DNA from: Bacillota bacterium
GTDB taxonomy: Bacteria; Bacillota; UBA4882; UBA8346
DNA: 29,593 nucleotides
Direction of reading: 5' to 3'
Assembly: GCA_023415835.1 (NCBI GenBank)
Contig: JAEZJK010000047.1
Span: 1-29,593 of the forward strand
The translations under genes and the position numbers were made by a program. The first letter of the stretch is position 1, and every line of letters starts with the position of its first letter. The notes under the pieces were generated by a model. That model was not told the DNA's origin. It made no database searches and worked only from the letters and a program-made list of their open reading frames with translations. Of this stretch, positions 1 through 7,800 are shown one piece after another.

Positions 1-2
1 GA

Positions 3-479
3 ACCTATGTCGAGATCGTCAGAAACATTCCTAACTTGCTTTTTATCATTGCAATCCGTTTTCTCACACCCTTAAAACCGGTTCAATCCGGGATTGTAGC
101 GATTACCATTTTCACTTCGGCGGCCATTGCCGAGATTATCCGGGGGGGACTGAATTCCATTGGCAAAGGCCAATGGGAAGCTGCCCGTTCCCAAGGTTTC
201 AGTTATCCCGCCACCTTGATTTATATTATTCTACCGCAAGCCGTAAGGAATATGATCCCGCCTCTAGTCTCCCAGTTCATTACGGTGATCAAGGATACTT
301 CTTTCGTTTGGGCGGTAGGAACCGAGGAACTAACCGGTAAAGGCATGATCATCATGGGTCGATATGGTTCAAAATATCAAGTTTTTACTATCTTTGGAAT
401 TATTGCCGCCACCTATTTCCTGATGAATTACGCTTTATCCGTTTTCGCCCGTAAAATGCAGCGGAAGATGATTCATTAA
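3..479 (+). CDS. Amino-acid ABC transporter permease, C-terminal part (5' end outside window)
   Basis: This is the inner-membrane permease of a polar amino-acid (His/Glu/Gln/Arg type) ABC importer. The reading frame is open from the first complete codon of the window, and the stretch beginning YVEIVRNIPN is the usual start of the first conserved block, so only the N-terminal part is missing. The cytoplasmic EAA loop that docks on the ATPase is clear (EIIRGGLNSIGKGQWEAARS, followed by a LPQAVRNMIPPL segment). Hydrophobic helices follow to the C-terminus. The substrate cannot be named from this fragment. The binding protein and ATPase genes are presumably upstream or elsewhere. No terminator with a U-run is obvious after the stop; short palindromic repeats follow at once. 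Confidence 0.9.
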   Translation, partial: TYVEIVRNIPNLLFIIAIRFLTPLKPVQSGIVAITIFTSAAIAEIIRGGLNSIGKGQWEAARSQGFSYPATLIYIILPQAVRNMIPPLVSQFITVIKDTSFVWAVGTEELTGKGMIIMGRYGSKYQVFTIFGIIAATYFLMNYALSVFARKMQRKMIH

Positions 480-482
480 GAA

Positions 483-597
483 CTTGGCTTAATCATAAAA
501 TTTCTCTAGTGAAATTTTAAAATTGCTTGGCTTAATCCCAAAATTTCTCTGGTGAAATATCTAAATTCCTCTAGTGAAATTTTAAAATTCCTTTGGC
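483..597. repeat. Degenerate tandem repeat, period about 43 bp, with short palindromes
   Basis: Two near-identical units (483-525 and 526-567) both open with CTTGGCTTAATC and contain an AAATTTCTCT(A/G)GTGAAAT core. A third, partial unit covers 568-597. In unit 1 the core is a perfect 7-bp inverted repeat, AAATTTC at 498-504 and GAAATTT at 511-517, around a 6-nt loop. The segment follows the permease stop codon directly. Its role is unknown; it could be decayed transcription-termination or REP-like sequence. Confidence 0.7.
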
Positions 598-735
598 TAA
601 AGGCCATTTTAAAGTCCTCCTTGGAATCTTTTTGACTGGTTCTCCCGTTAGCGAGTAAGATTTGATTTAATATTCGGTATATATTTCCATTTCTTTAAAA
701 GGATTTTATGAAATAATGGAAACTCAAACAAAGAT

Positions 736-774
736 AATTGGGTGAGGCGAAAAACAATATCGCCTCACCCAATT
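736..774. repeat. Perfect 15-bp stem hairpin
   Basis: The arm 736-750 (AATTGGGTGAGGCGA) is the exact reverse complement of 760-774, around a 9-nt A-rich loop. The motif GGGGTGAGGCGAAAA recurs at about 1012-1026. There is no U-run, so a simple terminator is not supported. It resembles GGGTGAGG/CCTCACCC repeats that occur between genes in many bacteria. It is the first of three hairpins in the 598-1162 gap, which otherwise holds no gene that I can support. Confidence 0.75.
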
Positions 775-809
775 TCAATACTTTGAGTGGAGATTTTTCC
801 CGGTTGCCG

Positions 810-858
810 TTCCCCTCTCCATACAAATGAGCGTTTTTTGGGCGTTTGGAGAGGGGAA
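810..858. repeat. Perfect 12-bp stem hairpin of CCCCTCTCC type
   Basis: The arm 810-821 (TTCCCCTCTCCA) pairs perfectly with 847-858 (TGGAGAGGGGAA) around a 25-nt loop. CCCCTCTCC...GGAGAGGGG palindromes are a common type of dispersed intergenic repeat. The loop sequence GAGCGTTTTTTGGGCG has a diverged echo at about 870-885. Confidence 0.7.
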
Positions 859-931
859 GGATGGAAGACGCGAGTTTTTGGGTGGTTTTTATTAATTTAA
901 AACGAAATTAATTATCAAAATAAACCAAACT

Positions 932-978
932 GCCCCTCGCCTGAACTTTCAAACTAGCAATAGGGCAAAGAGAGGGGC
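932..978. repeat. Weak hairpin GCCCCTC/GAGGGGC
   Basis: A 7-bp inverted repeat (932-938 with 972-978) has a 33-nt loop. By itself it could be chance, but it uses the same CCCCTC/GAGGGG words as the two hairpins just upstream, so I treat it as part of the same repeat cluster. Confidence 0.4.
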
Positions 979-1162
979 GATTAAGAAAAGATAATCGAGC
1001 AGCTAATGAATGGGGTGAGGCGAAAATGGCCGGCGTCATGTAACATAAAAAGCGGTTACTTCAATTTATCTAGAAATTAAAGCGCGACTGCCTCCGACCT
1101 TCCCTCCCAGTCCTCCGTATATTTTCCCCCACTTTGCGCAGGCTGATGGTGGAGGTGAAAAA

Positions 1163-1396
1163 ATGTCTCCCAAAAAAGACAAACCTAATCCAACACCGGC
1201 CCCGAAAGGCAAAGAAAAACTCAAGTGGGAAACCGCTAAGGAACTTGGGCTCGATGACGACCTGGCCGGAGGGGGCGATGAGCTCACCGTGAGGGAAGCC
1301 GGTAAAATTGGCGGCAACATGGTCAAAAAGCTGGTGGAAAAAGGGGAACAAGAAATCGCCAAGCAGGAAGAGAACTATCAAGAAGGAACGGAATAG
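1163..1396 (+). CDS. Alpha/beta-type small acid-soluble spore protein (SASP)
   Basis: A 77-residue, highly charged protein. Alpha/beta SASPs coat and protect DNA in the dormant spore and are degraded by the GPR protease at germination. The diagnostic part is residues 24-62: a WETAKELGLDDDL segment, then LTVREAGKIGGNMVKKLVEK, matching the SspF-like REAG-x-IGG-NMV-K signature. The first 20 residues are Lys/Pro-rich and family-variable. A strong GGAGGTG lies 6 nt before the ATG. A perfect hairpin follows the stop, so the gene is probably monocistronic. I could not pick out a convincing sigma-G promoter. This gene is the main evidence that the organism makes endospores. Confidence 0.88.
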   Translation: MSPKKDKPNPTPAPKGKEKLKWETAKELGLDDDLAGGGDELTVREAGKIGGNMVKKLVEKGEQEIAKQEENYQEGTE

Positions 1397-1432
1397 CATA
1401 AGAAACGCAGCCAACCGGCTGCGTTTCTTATG
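1397..1432 (+). terminator. Strong hairpin after the SASP gene
   Basis: A perfect 16-bp stem (1397-1412 with 1417-1432) with a 4-nt AACC loop begins immediately after the SASP stop codon. The U-run is not classical, but position and stability fit a terminator or mRNA-stabilising structure. Repeat copy 1 is inserted directly against its 3' foot. Confidence 0.75.
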
Positions 1433-1550
1433 TTAGGCGGTTTCATAATTCCTTTTTTCCGACTTCGCATACAATATATTGATAGACTAAAACAAAACCT
1501 ACACTATATATTGCATGCGAAGATAAATTTTTGTAATTATGAAACTCGCT
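1433..1550. repeat. 118-bp MITE-like palindromic element, copy 1
   Basis: First of three direct copies (others at 2531-2648 and 3008-3125), each 118 bp with no indels and differing pairwise at about 4 positions. It begins TTAGGCGGTTTCATAATT and ends AATTATGAAACTCGCT. The outer inverted repeat is 11 bp (1440-1450 with 1535-1545). A second, 17-bp inverted repeat (1463-1479 with 1506-1522) is nested inside, with one mismatch that would be a G-U pair in a minus-strand transcript. The flanks read TATG on both sides, a possible target duplication. No coding capacity is seen. Confidence 0.85.
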
Positions 1551-1623
1551 TATGTATTTTATTTAAAGGTTTTTTAGCCTAAACGCCAAATATAATATTT
1601 ATAGAAAACCCCGGAGGTGCCCC

Positions 1624-2529
1624 ATGCTCCAATCTATTGGGAAACTATTCCAGTCAACTCTATTTAGCCAATACACCGATGAACTCCATCAAGCCTTGAA
1701 GGGCGGCGGCCAACCACGCCTGGAATTGGCACTGTCCTTAGCCGAGGCCGAATATCGTCACCCGGAATGCGAAGCGGCTCAAACTGAACCCGACCAGCGT
1801 AGCTTTTGTTGGCACCATCAAAAAGTAACCCCCCAGTCGTTCCTGCTGCTCCACGGTTTCACCGCTTGCCCCTACGAGATGCGGGAGTTGGGCGAGGCGC
1901 TATACAAGCAAGGCCATAACGTCTTCGGCGCCCGCCTGGCCGGACATGGGACTAAAGTAGCCGATTTTGCTAAATATGGTGCCTTGGATTGGGAAAACTC
2001 CGCCCAACAGGGACTTGGGATCAGTTTCTTACTGGGCAGGCGGGTAACGGTGATAGGTGAAAGTATGGGGGGCGCCCTGGCGGCTATCTTAGGCCGGGAT
2101 TTCCCCGGGCTGATTGGCAAATTAATCCTCTGTGCCCCAGCTTTCCGGTTCGTCAACCGGATGGCTGCCCTAACCCGGTGGGGTCCGGTACGGAAATTAA
2201 TCCCCCAGAACGACATGGGAATCCAATATGACTGGCAACGGCCCTATTGGTATGGGGTAATTCCCACTTCGGGAGTGGCCGAGTTGGTCAAAGTGGCCCG
2301 GGAAGGGCGAAGCGCCGGACCTAAAATAAAAGCGCCGACCCTAATCATCCACTCCCTGGATGACCGGATCATTAAATATCAGGGTTCTCAAAATTTCTAT
2401 CTGACTTTATCCGGATTGGCCACCGATCATAAAAAATTAATCCTATTTCCAAGCGGGCACCACAACTTGACGCTAGATTTAAATCCGCGCAAGGAAGAAG
2501 TCTTTCGATGGATCAATGATTTTATTTAA
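1624..2529 (+). CDS. Alpha/beta-hydrolase (carboxylesterase / monoacylglycerol-lipase-like)
   Basis: A 301-residue serine hydrolase with no signal peptide, so probably cytoplasmic. The oxyanion-hole HGF motif is at residues 77-79. The nucleophile elbow GESMGG is at 145-150 (Ser147). The acid is in HSLDD (Asp246 or Asp247), and the catalytic His is in SGHHN (279 or 280). The layout resembles short-chain carboxylesterases and monoglyceride lipases of Gram-positive bacteria, but the substrate is not predictable. The first 65 residues ahead of the core are longer than usual. A GGAGGTG precedes the ATG, and a TATAAT at 1591-1596 could be a -10 box with no good -35. The gene sits exactly between repeat copies 1 and 2, the second starting 1 nt after the stop codon, and looks like an accessory insertion. 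Confidence 0.85.
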   Translation: MLQSIGKLFQSTLFSQYTDELHQALKGGGQPRLELALSLAEAEYRHPECEAAQTEPDQRSFCWHHQKVTPQSFLLLHGFTACPYEMRELGEALYKQGHNVFGARLAGHGTKVADFAKYGALDWENSAQQGLGISFLLGRRVTVIGESMGGALAAILGRDFPGLIGKLILCAPAFRFVNRMAALTRWGPVRKLIPQNDMGIQYDWQRPYWYGVIPTSGVAELVKVAREGRSAGPKIKAPTLIIHSLDDRIIKYQGSQNFYLTLSGLATDHKKLILFPSGHHNLTLDLNPRKEEVFRWINDFI

Positions 2530-2530
2530 C

Positions 2531-2648
2531 TTAGGCGGTTTCATAATTCCTTTTTTCCAGCTTCGCATACAATATATTGATAGACTAAAATAAAACCTAT
2601 ACTATATATTGCATGCGAAGATAAATTTTTGTAATTATGAAACTCGCT
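2531..2648. repeat. 118-bp MITE-like palindromic element, copy 2
   Basis: Same length and orientation as copy 1, differing from it at 4 positions. It begins one base after the hydrolase stop codon. The flanks are TAAC on the left and CAAC on the right, so the 3-bp AAC is duplicated. Confidence 0.85.
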
Positions 2649-2761
2649 CAACTATGAACCATTTATTGGGGGCAGGATTTAAAATATTAAGCTCCGAATA
2701 TTTATTTATTAAATGAAATTTCCGATACTGAAGTAAACGGATTATTTGGTACCTTATTTAT

Positions 2762-2844
2762 ATAAGTTGAATTAAATTTCTAATACGCATCAGGTCCCTA
2801 AAGCCGGACCTGATAAAAAGATTAATGAATTTAATTCAACTTAT
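2762..2844. repeat. Double-stem hairpin A
   Basis: The outer stem is 17 bp and perfect (2762-2778 with 2828-2844). The inner stem is 9 bp (2789-2797 ATCAGGTCC with 2806-2814) and is capped by the 8-nt loop CTAAAGCC at 2798-2805. The loop is the exact reverse complement of the loop of hairpin B. Confidence 0.75.
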
Positions 2845-2854
2845 TACAGCTGTA

Positions 2855-2939
2855 ATAGGATGAAATAAATACGAATTTGACCGTATTTGCATTCGGCTTT
2901 AGGAATGCAAATCTTGGTTAAGAAATTATTTCATCCTAT
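2855..2939. repeat. Double-stem hairpin B
   Basis: The outer stem is 14 bp (2855-2868 with 2926-2939). The inner stem is 10 bp (2885-2894 ATTTGCATTC with 2903-2912) and is capped by GGCTTTAG at 2895-2902. Read on the minus strand it has the same plan and loop as hairpin A, but with different paired bases in both stems. Stems have changed while pairing was kept. Confidence 0.75.
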
Positions 2940-3007
2940 ATTTAAGAAAATTTCATTTATTAAGGGATATCGGGAACCATTTGGAACCATGATGCGTCTA
3001 TAGTAAA

Positions 3008-3125
3008 TTAGGCGGTTTCATAATTCCTTTTTTCTGGCTTCGCATACAATATATTGATAGACTAAAATAAAACCTACACTATATATTGTATGCGAAGATA
3101 AATTTTTGTAATTATGAAACTCGCT
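3008..3125. repeat. 118-bp MITE-like palindromic element, copy 3
   Basis: Third direct copy. Its inner 17-bp stem is perfect, because the base that mismatches in copies 1 and 2 is changed to a pairing T. The flanks are TAAA on the left and CAAA on the right (3-bp AAA duplicated). It ends only 29 nt before the start codon of the S55 peptidase gene, so it sits in that gene's promoter or leader region. Confidence 0.85.
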
Positions 3126-3154
3126 CAAATAAGAAAATAACAGGATGTGATCCC

Positions 3155-4837
3155 TTGGACTGGATGCGGCGCCGGGTAATTCTTTTAAGCTTATCGGTAT
3201 TTTTGATATTATCCATTTCCCCGTTGTCTTTAGCTAAAGAACAATTTTTCAGGTTGGAAAAAGTTGAACCGGGACAGAAAGGGAAAGGTTATTCGGTTTT
3301 TTCCGGGACTAAAATTGAGAGTTTTGACGTCCAAGTCTTAGCGGTAGTCGAGGGGGATGTGGGTCGCGAGAAATTGATCCTGGTAAAACTCTCCGGTGAA
3401 CGGTTGGAAGAAAGCGGGGGTTTAGCGGCCGGAATGAGCGGTAGCCCGGTTTATATCAAAGATCGGTTAGTAGGGGCCATTAGTTATGGTTTTGAGAATG
3501 CCGATTCATTTTTAGCCTTGGTGACGCCGATCGAAAGTATGTTGAAGTTGCTTCCAACCCCGGAAAAAGCCGCCTATTATGGTGGGAAACCTTTAATTAT
3601 AGAGAAAGGCCATTTAAAACCGGTCGTCTCCCCGGTGATAGTTTCGGGGATGGGAAGGCGCGGTTTTGATACTTTGAAGGCAGCCTTGGAAGCGTATCAT
3701 TTCAAACCGGTCTTCTTCTTTAACTCAAAGAAAAATAAGGAATACCCGGGCTTTGTAACTCTAAAACCGGGGAGCGCGGTCGCCGTTCAAATGGTCTCCG
3801 GCGATTATCAAGTCTCGGCAATCGGAACGGTGACAATGGTCGAAGGTGATAATTTCCTGGCCTTTGGCCACTCCTTTACTAATAAAGGTAAAGTGGATTA
3901 CCTAGCTTATCAGGCCGAAATCTTACATACAATCAAGAGCCCGGTGATGTCCTTCAAAATTGGGCTGCCCTTACAAAGGTCAGGCCGGATAGTTGAAGAC
4001 CGGCAGGATGGTATTTTAGGCAGATTTGGCGAATTTCCCAATTTGATACCGGTAACTGTGATTGTAAAAGATATAGATCGTAATATCTCCCGGACCAGTT
4101 CCTTTCAAGTGATCGATAACGAGCAAATGTATAAGGATTTGATTATCTCTGGGGTTACCGACGCCATCGATCAAACCATTGACCGGGTTGGTAGCGGGAC
4201 AGCTTTAGTAAAGATTCAGGTTGAGCTCAGCAATGATAATCGGCAGTTGACCCGTGAGAATTTGTTTTACGGTAAGGATATCGCCGTATCTTGCCTCCAG
4301 GACTTGCGGGCCTTATTGGGCTTATTAACTACCAACGAATTTTCCCCAGTGGTTTTGAAGTCAGTCACGGTATCGATCGATATCCAAGAAAAGCAAAATA
4401 CAGCCCGGATTATCAGGGTTGAAACCGACCAACCGAAAGCCAAACCTGGCGATAGAGTTAAACTTAATGCGAAAATCCGCGCCTATCGGGGGCAAGAACT
4501 TAGCGTCCCTTTTGAGATCAAATTACCAGCCAATATCGGATCCGGTAAACTGACAATAACGACGCGCGGATCATCAAAATTCATTTTAGAATCGGAGACT
4601 GGGGAGCGTAAAAAAGAGGAAACCAAATCCAGCTTGAAAGAAGCGGGTTCATTAGGGGAATTATTGAATGATTTTCTTAATGAAACTAAAAACAACCAAG
4701 TTGTTATGGAATATCAGCTCAACGAGAACCCCGGCGCCGATAAAAAGGTTTTGAAGGATATTAAACTTAAATCGGACACCCTTTATTGCATTTACGGCGA
4801 TGCCCGGTTTGATTTAGAAATAGAACAGGCGCTTTAA
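3155..4837 (+). CDS. SpoIVB-type S55 peptidase domain protein, exported
   Basis: About 560 residues. I place the start at TTG 3155: AGGATGTGAT lies 7 nt upstream, and an Arg-rich then hydrophobic signal segment follows (RRRVILLSLSVFLILSISP, then LSLAKE). A start at 3086 would lie inside repeat copy 3 and is rejected. The S55 hallmark GMSGSP is at residues 93-98 in the context AAGMSGSPVYIKDRLVGAIS, and a second conserved block FLAFGHSF carries a His at 239. Both fit the exported S55 proteins of didermic bacteria, which differ from sporulation SpoIVB. Residues from about 420 look like a beta-sandwich tail. The protein should act in the periplasm or at the inner-membrane surface. It lies 55 nt before tamB and may be co-transcribed; its target is unknown. 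Confidence 0.82.
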   Translation: MDWMRRRVILLSLSVFLILSISPLSLAKEQFFRLEKVEPGQKGKGYSVFSGTKIESFDVQVLAVVEGDVGREKLILVKLSGERLEESGGLAAGMSGSPVYIKDRLVGAISYGFENADSFLALVTPIESMLKLLPTPEKAAYYGGKPLIIEKGHLKPVVSPVIVSGMGRRGFDTLKAALEAYHFKPVFFFNSKKNKEYPGFVTLKPGSAVAVQMVSGDYQVSAIGTVTMVEGDNFLAFGHSFTNKGKVDYLAYQAEILHTIKSPVMSFKIGLPLQRSGRIVEDRQDGILGRFGEFPNLIPVTVIVKDIDRNISRTSSFQVIDNEQMYKDLIISGVTDAIDQTIDRVGSGTALVKIQVELSNDNRQLTRENLFYGKDIAVSCLQDLRALLGLLTTNEFSPVVLKSVTVSIDIQEKQNTARIIRVETDQPKAKPGDRVKLNAKIRAYRGQELSVPFEIKLPANIGSGKLTITTRGSSKFILESETGERKKEETKSSLKEAGSLGELLNDFLNETKNNQVVMEYQLNENPGADKKVLKDIKLKSDTLYCIYGDARFDLEIEQAL

Positions 4838-4892
4838 TCTTATTTCACTTTAGTACAGCCAGTGGGGGACCTTTCTTTTGGGAGGGAAAATC

Positions 4893-7800
4893 TTGCAGAA
4901 ATTAATTCCCAATAAAATTGGAATATGGTTAACAACTAGCCTCGTGGTAATCGGGGCTTTGTTTTATACCTTATCCTGTTTTTTACTGCAAGACCAGGTC
5001 CTAACCGTACAAATCCGGGACAATCTTCAGAAAAACCTTAAAAAGACAGGGCTAAAAATTGAAATTAAAAATATCCATTGGTCCGGTTGGGGTTCATTTA
5101 AATGTTCTAAAGTACAATTGATCGATCCCAAACAAAAGGTAATACCGGTTCAGGCTGAACAAGTAAATTTAAGTTTTGACTTATTGGCTTTGTTAAGAAA
5201 TAGGCGTCATCCCGAAAGCGCTTTGCGGAAGGTAGAATTAATTAACCCTTCCGTAAGATTAGAGCGTTTCCCGGATGGAACTTTTGATATTCAAAAATAT
5301 TTCCCGAAAAGCGGTCAAAAGCTGCGCTTGGAAACGGTTTTCATCGTCAAAAACGGAGGCCTTTCACTGAAGGACGATCTTTATGGAAAACATTCTTTAA
5401 AACAAATAAATGGCAAAGCCCGGTTTTATCGAGATAATACATTGGATTGGGAGTGTAACGGTATCTCCGATTTTAATAAAAATTTGATATTGAGTAGCCG
5501 AGGCGACGCCCGAATCGACTTTAAATCCGGCCATGGAGAAATATCCGCTGCTAATCTAGTATTAAGCAAAATCGAGCCGTATCTTCCAAAACCCTATTCA
5601 TTCAAAATCTATCGGGGAACCGGTAACTTTGATCTGAAGTTTAGTTGGCAAAAAACGCGATTTTGGTTTGAAAGAGGCAAAGTAGCGCTCAATGATGCCC
5701 GAGTTAAGATTCCCGCCACCAACGAACTCGTAGATATTAAAGAACTCGACGGTGAAATCTCTCCTTCGGAACTCAATATCAAAAAAGCCCGTATCGTCTA
5801 TAATAATGCTTTATTGAACATATCCGGCCAACTTGATACCAAGGCTGCTACGGTTAAGGGAATTATCAGCGGGGATCAGGTCCGCTTAGCTGACTTACCC
5901 AAATTCATCCCGACACTTCGCCCTTATCAAATTGAAGGTTTAACAAATTTGCGAGTTGATATTTCCGGAAACCTCGACCAACCGATGATCAATGGCGAAA
6001 TATCCCTTTCAAGAGTAGGGTTTAATATCAAAAAAGATTTAAGGCTTGAGGAGATCTCCGGTCAAGGGAAGATTGTCCGGAACAATTTGGAGATCAAGGG
6101 ATTGAAAGGATTATTGGGTAAAGCATCGGTGGGTGTTGATGGGAAAGTCAACAATATTTTAGCGCCCACTTTTGACCTTAATATCTTTGGAGCCGGGCTG
6201 AATCTTACCGAATTTAACCTTCCGGAACTGGACGGTTTGAAAATTGGGCCTAAAATCGATTTTACCGGGAAGGTCAGTGGCGAATTATGGAGTCCCCTGA
6301 TCTCCGGCGAACTTCAAATTGATAAACTTAAGTATCAAAATTATGAAACTGAAAATTTAAGAGCCACTGTTAGCTGGGAAGTTTTATCTAATAACATTCA
6401 AATTTCCAAACTTGAAGGAGAAACCGGGGGAGGGCGTTTTTCCGCCAAAGGGGCAGTTAAAATTAATGCCGGCGGGGTTGAGTGGAAGGTTTCCGGGGAG
6501 ATTATGCAATTGGATTTAGGACGTACCAAGTTGGGACCCGAAGTAGGCATTAATGGCAAAATTTCCTCCAATGCTATTTTAAAGGGGAAGTGGAAACAAG
6601 GGGAACCGTTTGAACCAGGGCTTATTCTGGGCACTTTTAAAGGCGAAGGTTTTAACAATCAAGAATTATATCTTAAGGATATTCAAGGGGTCTACAGTTG
6701 GGATAAGGGCAAGTTGATTGTAGATTCGATTCAAGCCCGTACCGGCCAGGGGAGGATTTATGGGCACCTTGCCTGGGATACAGAGATTTTAACCGCTAAT
6801 TTCAATGCCGAACATGTACCCATTCGCGATCTATTGCCTGACGCCAAAAAGTATCCTTTTGACGGAGTATTTGACGGCACCTTTGACTTTGAAGGGCCGT
6901 TATCCGATATTAACGGTAAAATCCAATGCTCGCTTAAGCAAACCACCTATTTGTCAAAACAGGTTGGAGAGATAACCGGTAGCCTGGAATATGCGGATCA
7001 AGGGTTAAACGTCACGGGGCTCCGGGTTGCTTCCGATTTAGGGGATTATTCAATAAAAGGCAGGGTCAATTTAGCTACCGAACCAACCGTTTCATTGACG
7101 GTAAGTTGTGATAATACTCAATTGGAAGGCTTAATGAAGTGGTTGCCGCTGGATCCTGCATGGGGACTGGGAGGAACGGGGGCTTTAAATCTCGAACTTA
7201 CCGGATCGGTGTTTAATCCTTCTTATGCGGGCCTAATCCAACTGGTCAATCCTAGTTTGGGGAATTTTCAGATGGAGGAAGGCACGGTTCAACTTGAGGG
7301 TGACTTTCAGGAGATTCGCTTAAACCGGATGGAATTAAGGGACGGCATTTCCTCAATTGAAATTACCGGAAAGGCAAACCAAGGCAATTTAGATCTCTCT
7401 TTAACCGGAAATCAAATCAACCTAGATCCTTTGGGCTTCGGATACAACGGCAACAAGCTTCAGGGGATACTCAATTTGAAAGGTAAGTTAGTTGGGAACC
7501 CGTCTAATCCCGTTTTATCAATTGAATTTTCTCGCGGAAATTTAATTTTTGGTCCCTTTTCCGGCGACATCAACTCCGGCAACCTTGATTGGAAGGATAA
7601 GGAAATTCAACTTTCCCGGATTAAACTAAGTGGCGAAGATTTTAAGCTTAATATGTATGGAAAAATAGATTTTTCCCAACCATTAAAGGTTGATTTAGGG
7701 TTTAATATCGCTGATCTTAGCTTAACAAAGCTGTCGCAGGCTTTTAATGTTTCCCTGACAGATGCAACCGGAAGGCTTGGCGGATTGGTAAAAGTAACCG

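Larger units (their letters stand above)
2706..2963. other. Nested palindrome array between repeat copies 2 and 3
   Basis: No gene is seen in this stretch. An outer inverted repeat (2706-2721 with 2948-2963, 15 of 16 pairs) encloses two double-stem hairpins, A (2762-2844) and B (2855-2939). They are joined by a perfect 16-bp palindrome, TATTACAGCTGTAATA at 2842-2857. A and B mirror each other about position 2850. The arrangement suggests a structured RNA or a DNA element that works as a cruciform or single-strand hairpin. Nothing here resembles a riboswitch, tRNA, retron or attC site that I recognise. Confidence 0.65.

Noticed and set aside
1066..1414. Minus-strand open frames over the SASP gene
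   Set aside because: They are shadows of a recognisable spore protein gene and have no ribosome site or family match.
1479..1512. TTGATA with TATATA/TATATT in the repeat as a standard promoter
   Set aside because: Spacing of 20-22 nt is too long; the TAGACT-based alternative is kept only as a hypothesis.
2706..2963. Nested palindromes considered as a retron, integron attC site or riboswitch
   Set aside because: No reverse transcriptase or integrase is nearby, no attC core motif is seen, and the genes on either side do not suggest a ligand.
1433..3125. Three similar repeats considered as a CRISPR-like array
   Set aside because: Units are 118 bp, spaced 359-980 bp apart, with a gene between two of them and no cas genes.
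3086..3154. Upstream ATG start for the S55 peptidase gene
   Set aside because: Those codons lie in repeat copy 3 and its flank, and they would bury the signal peptide; TTG 3155 has a good ribosome site.
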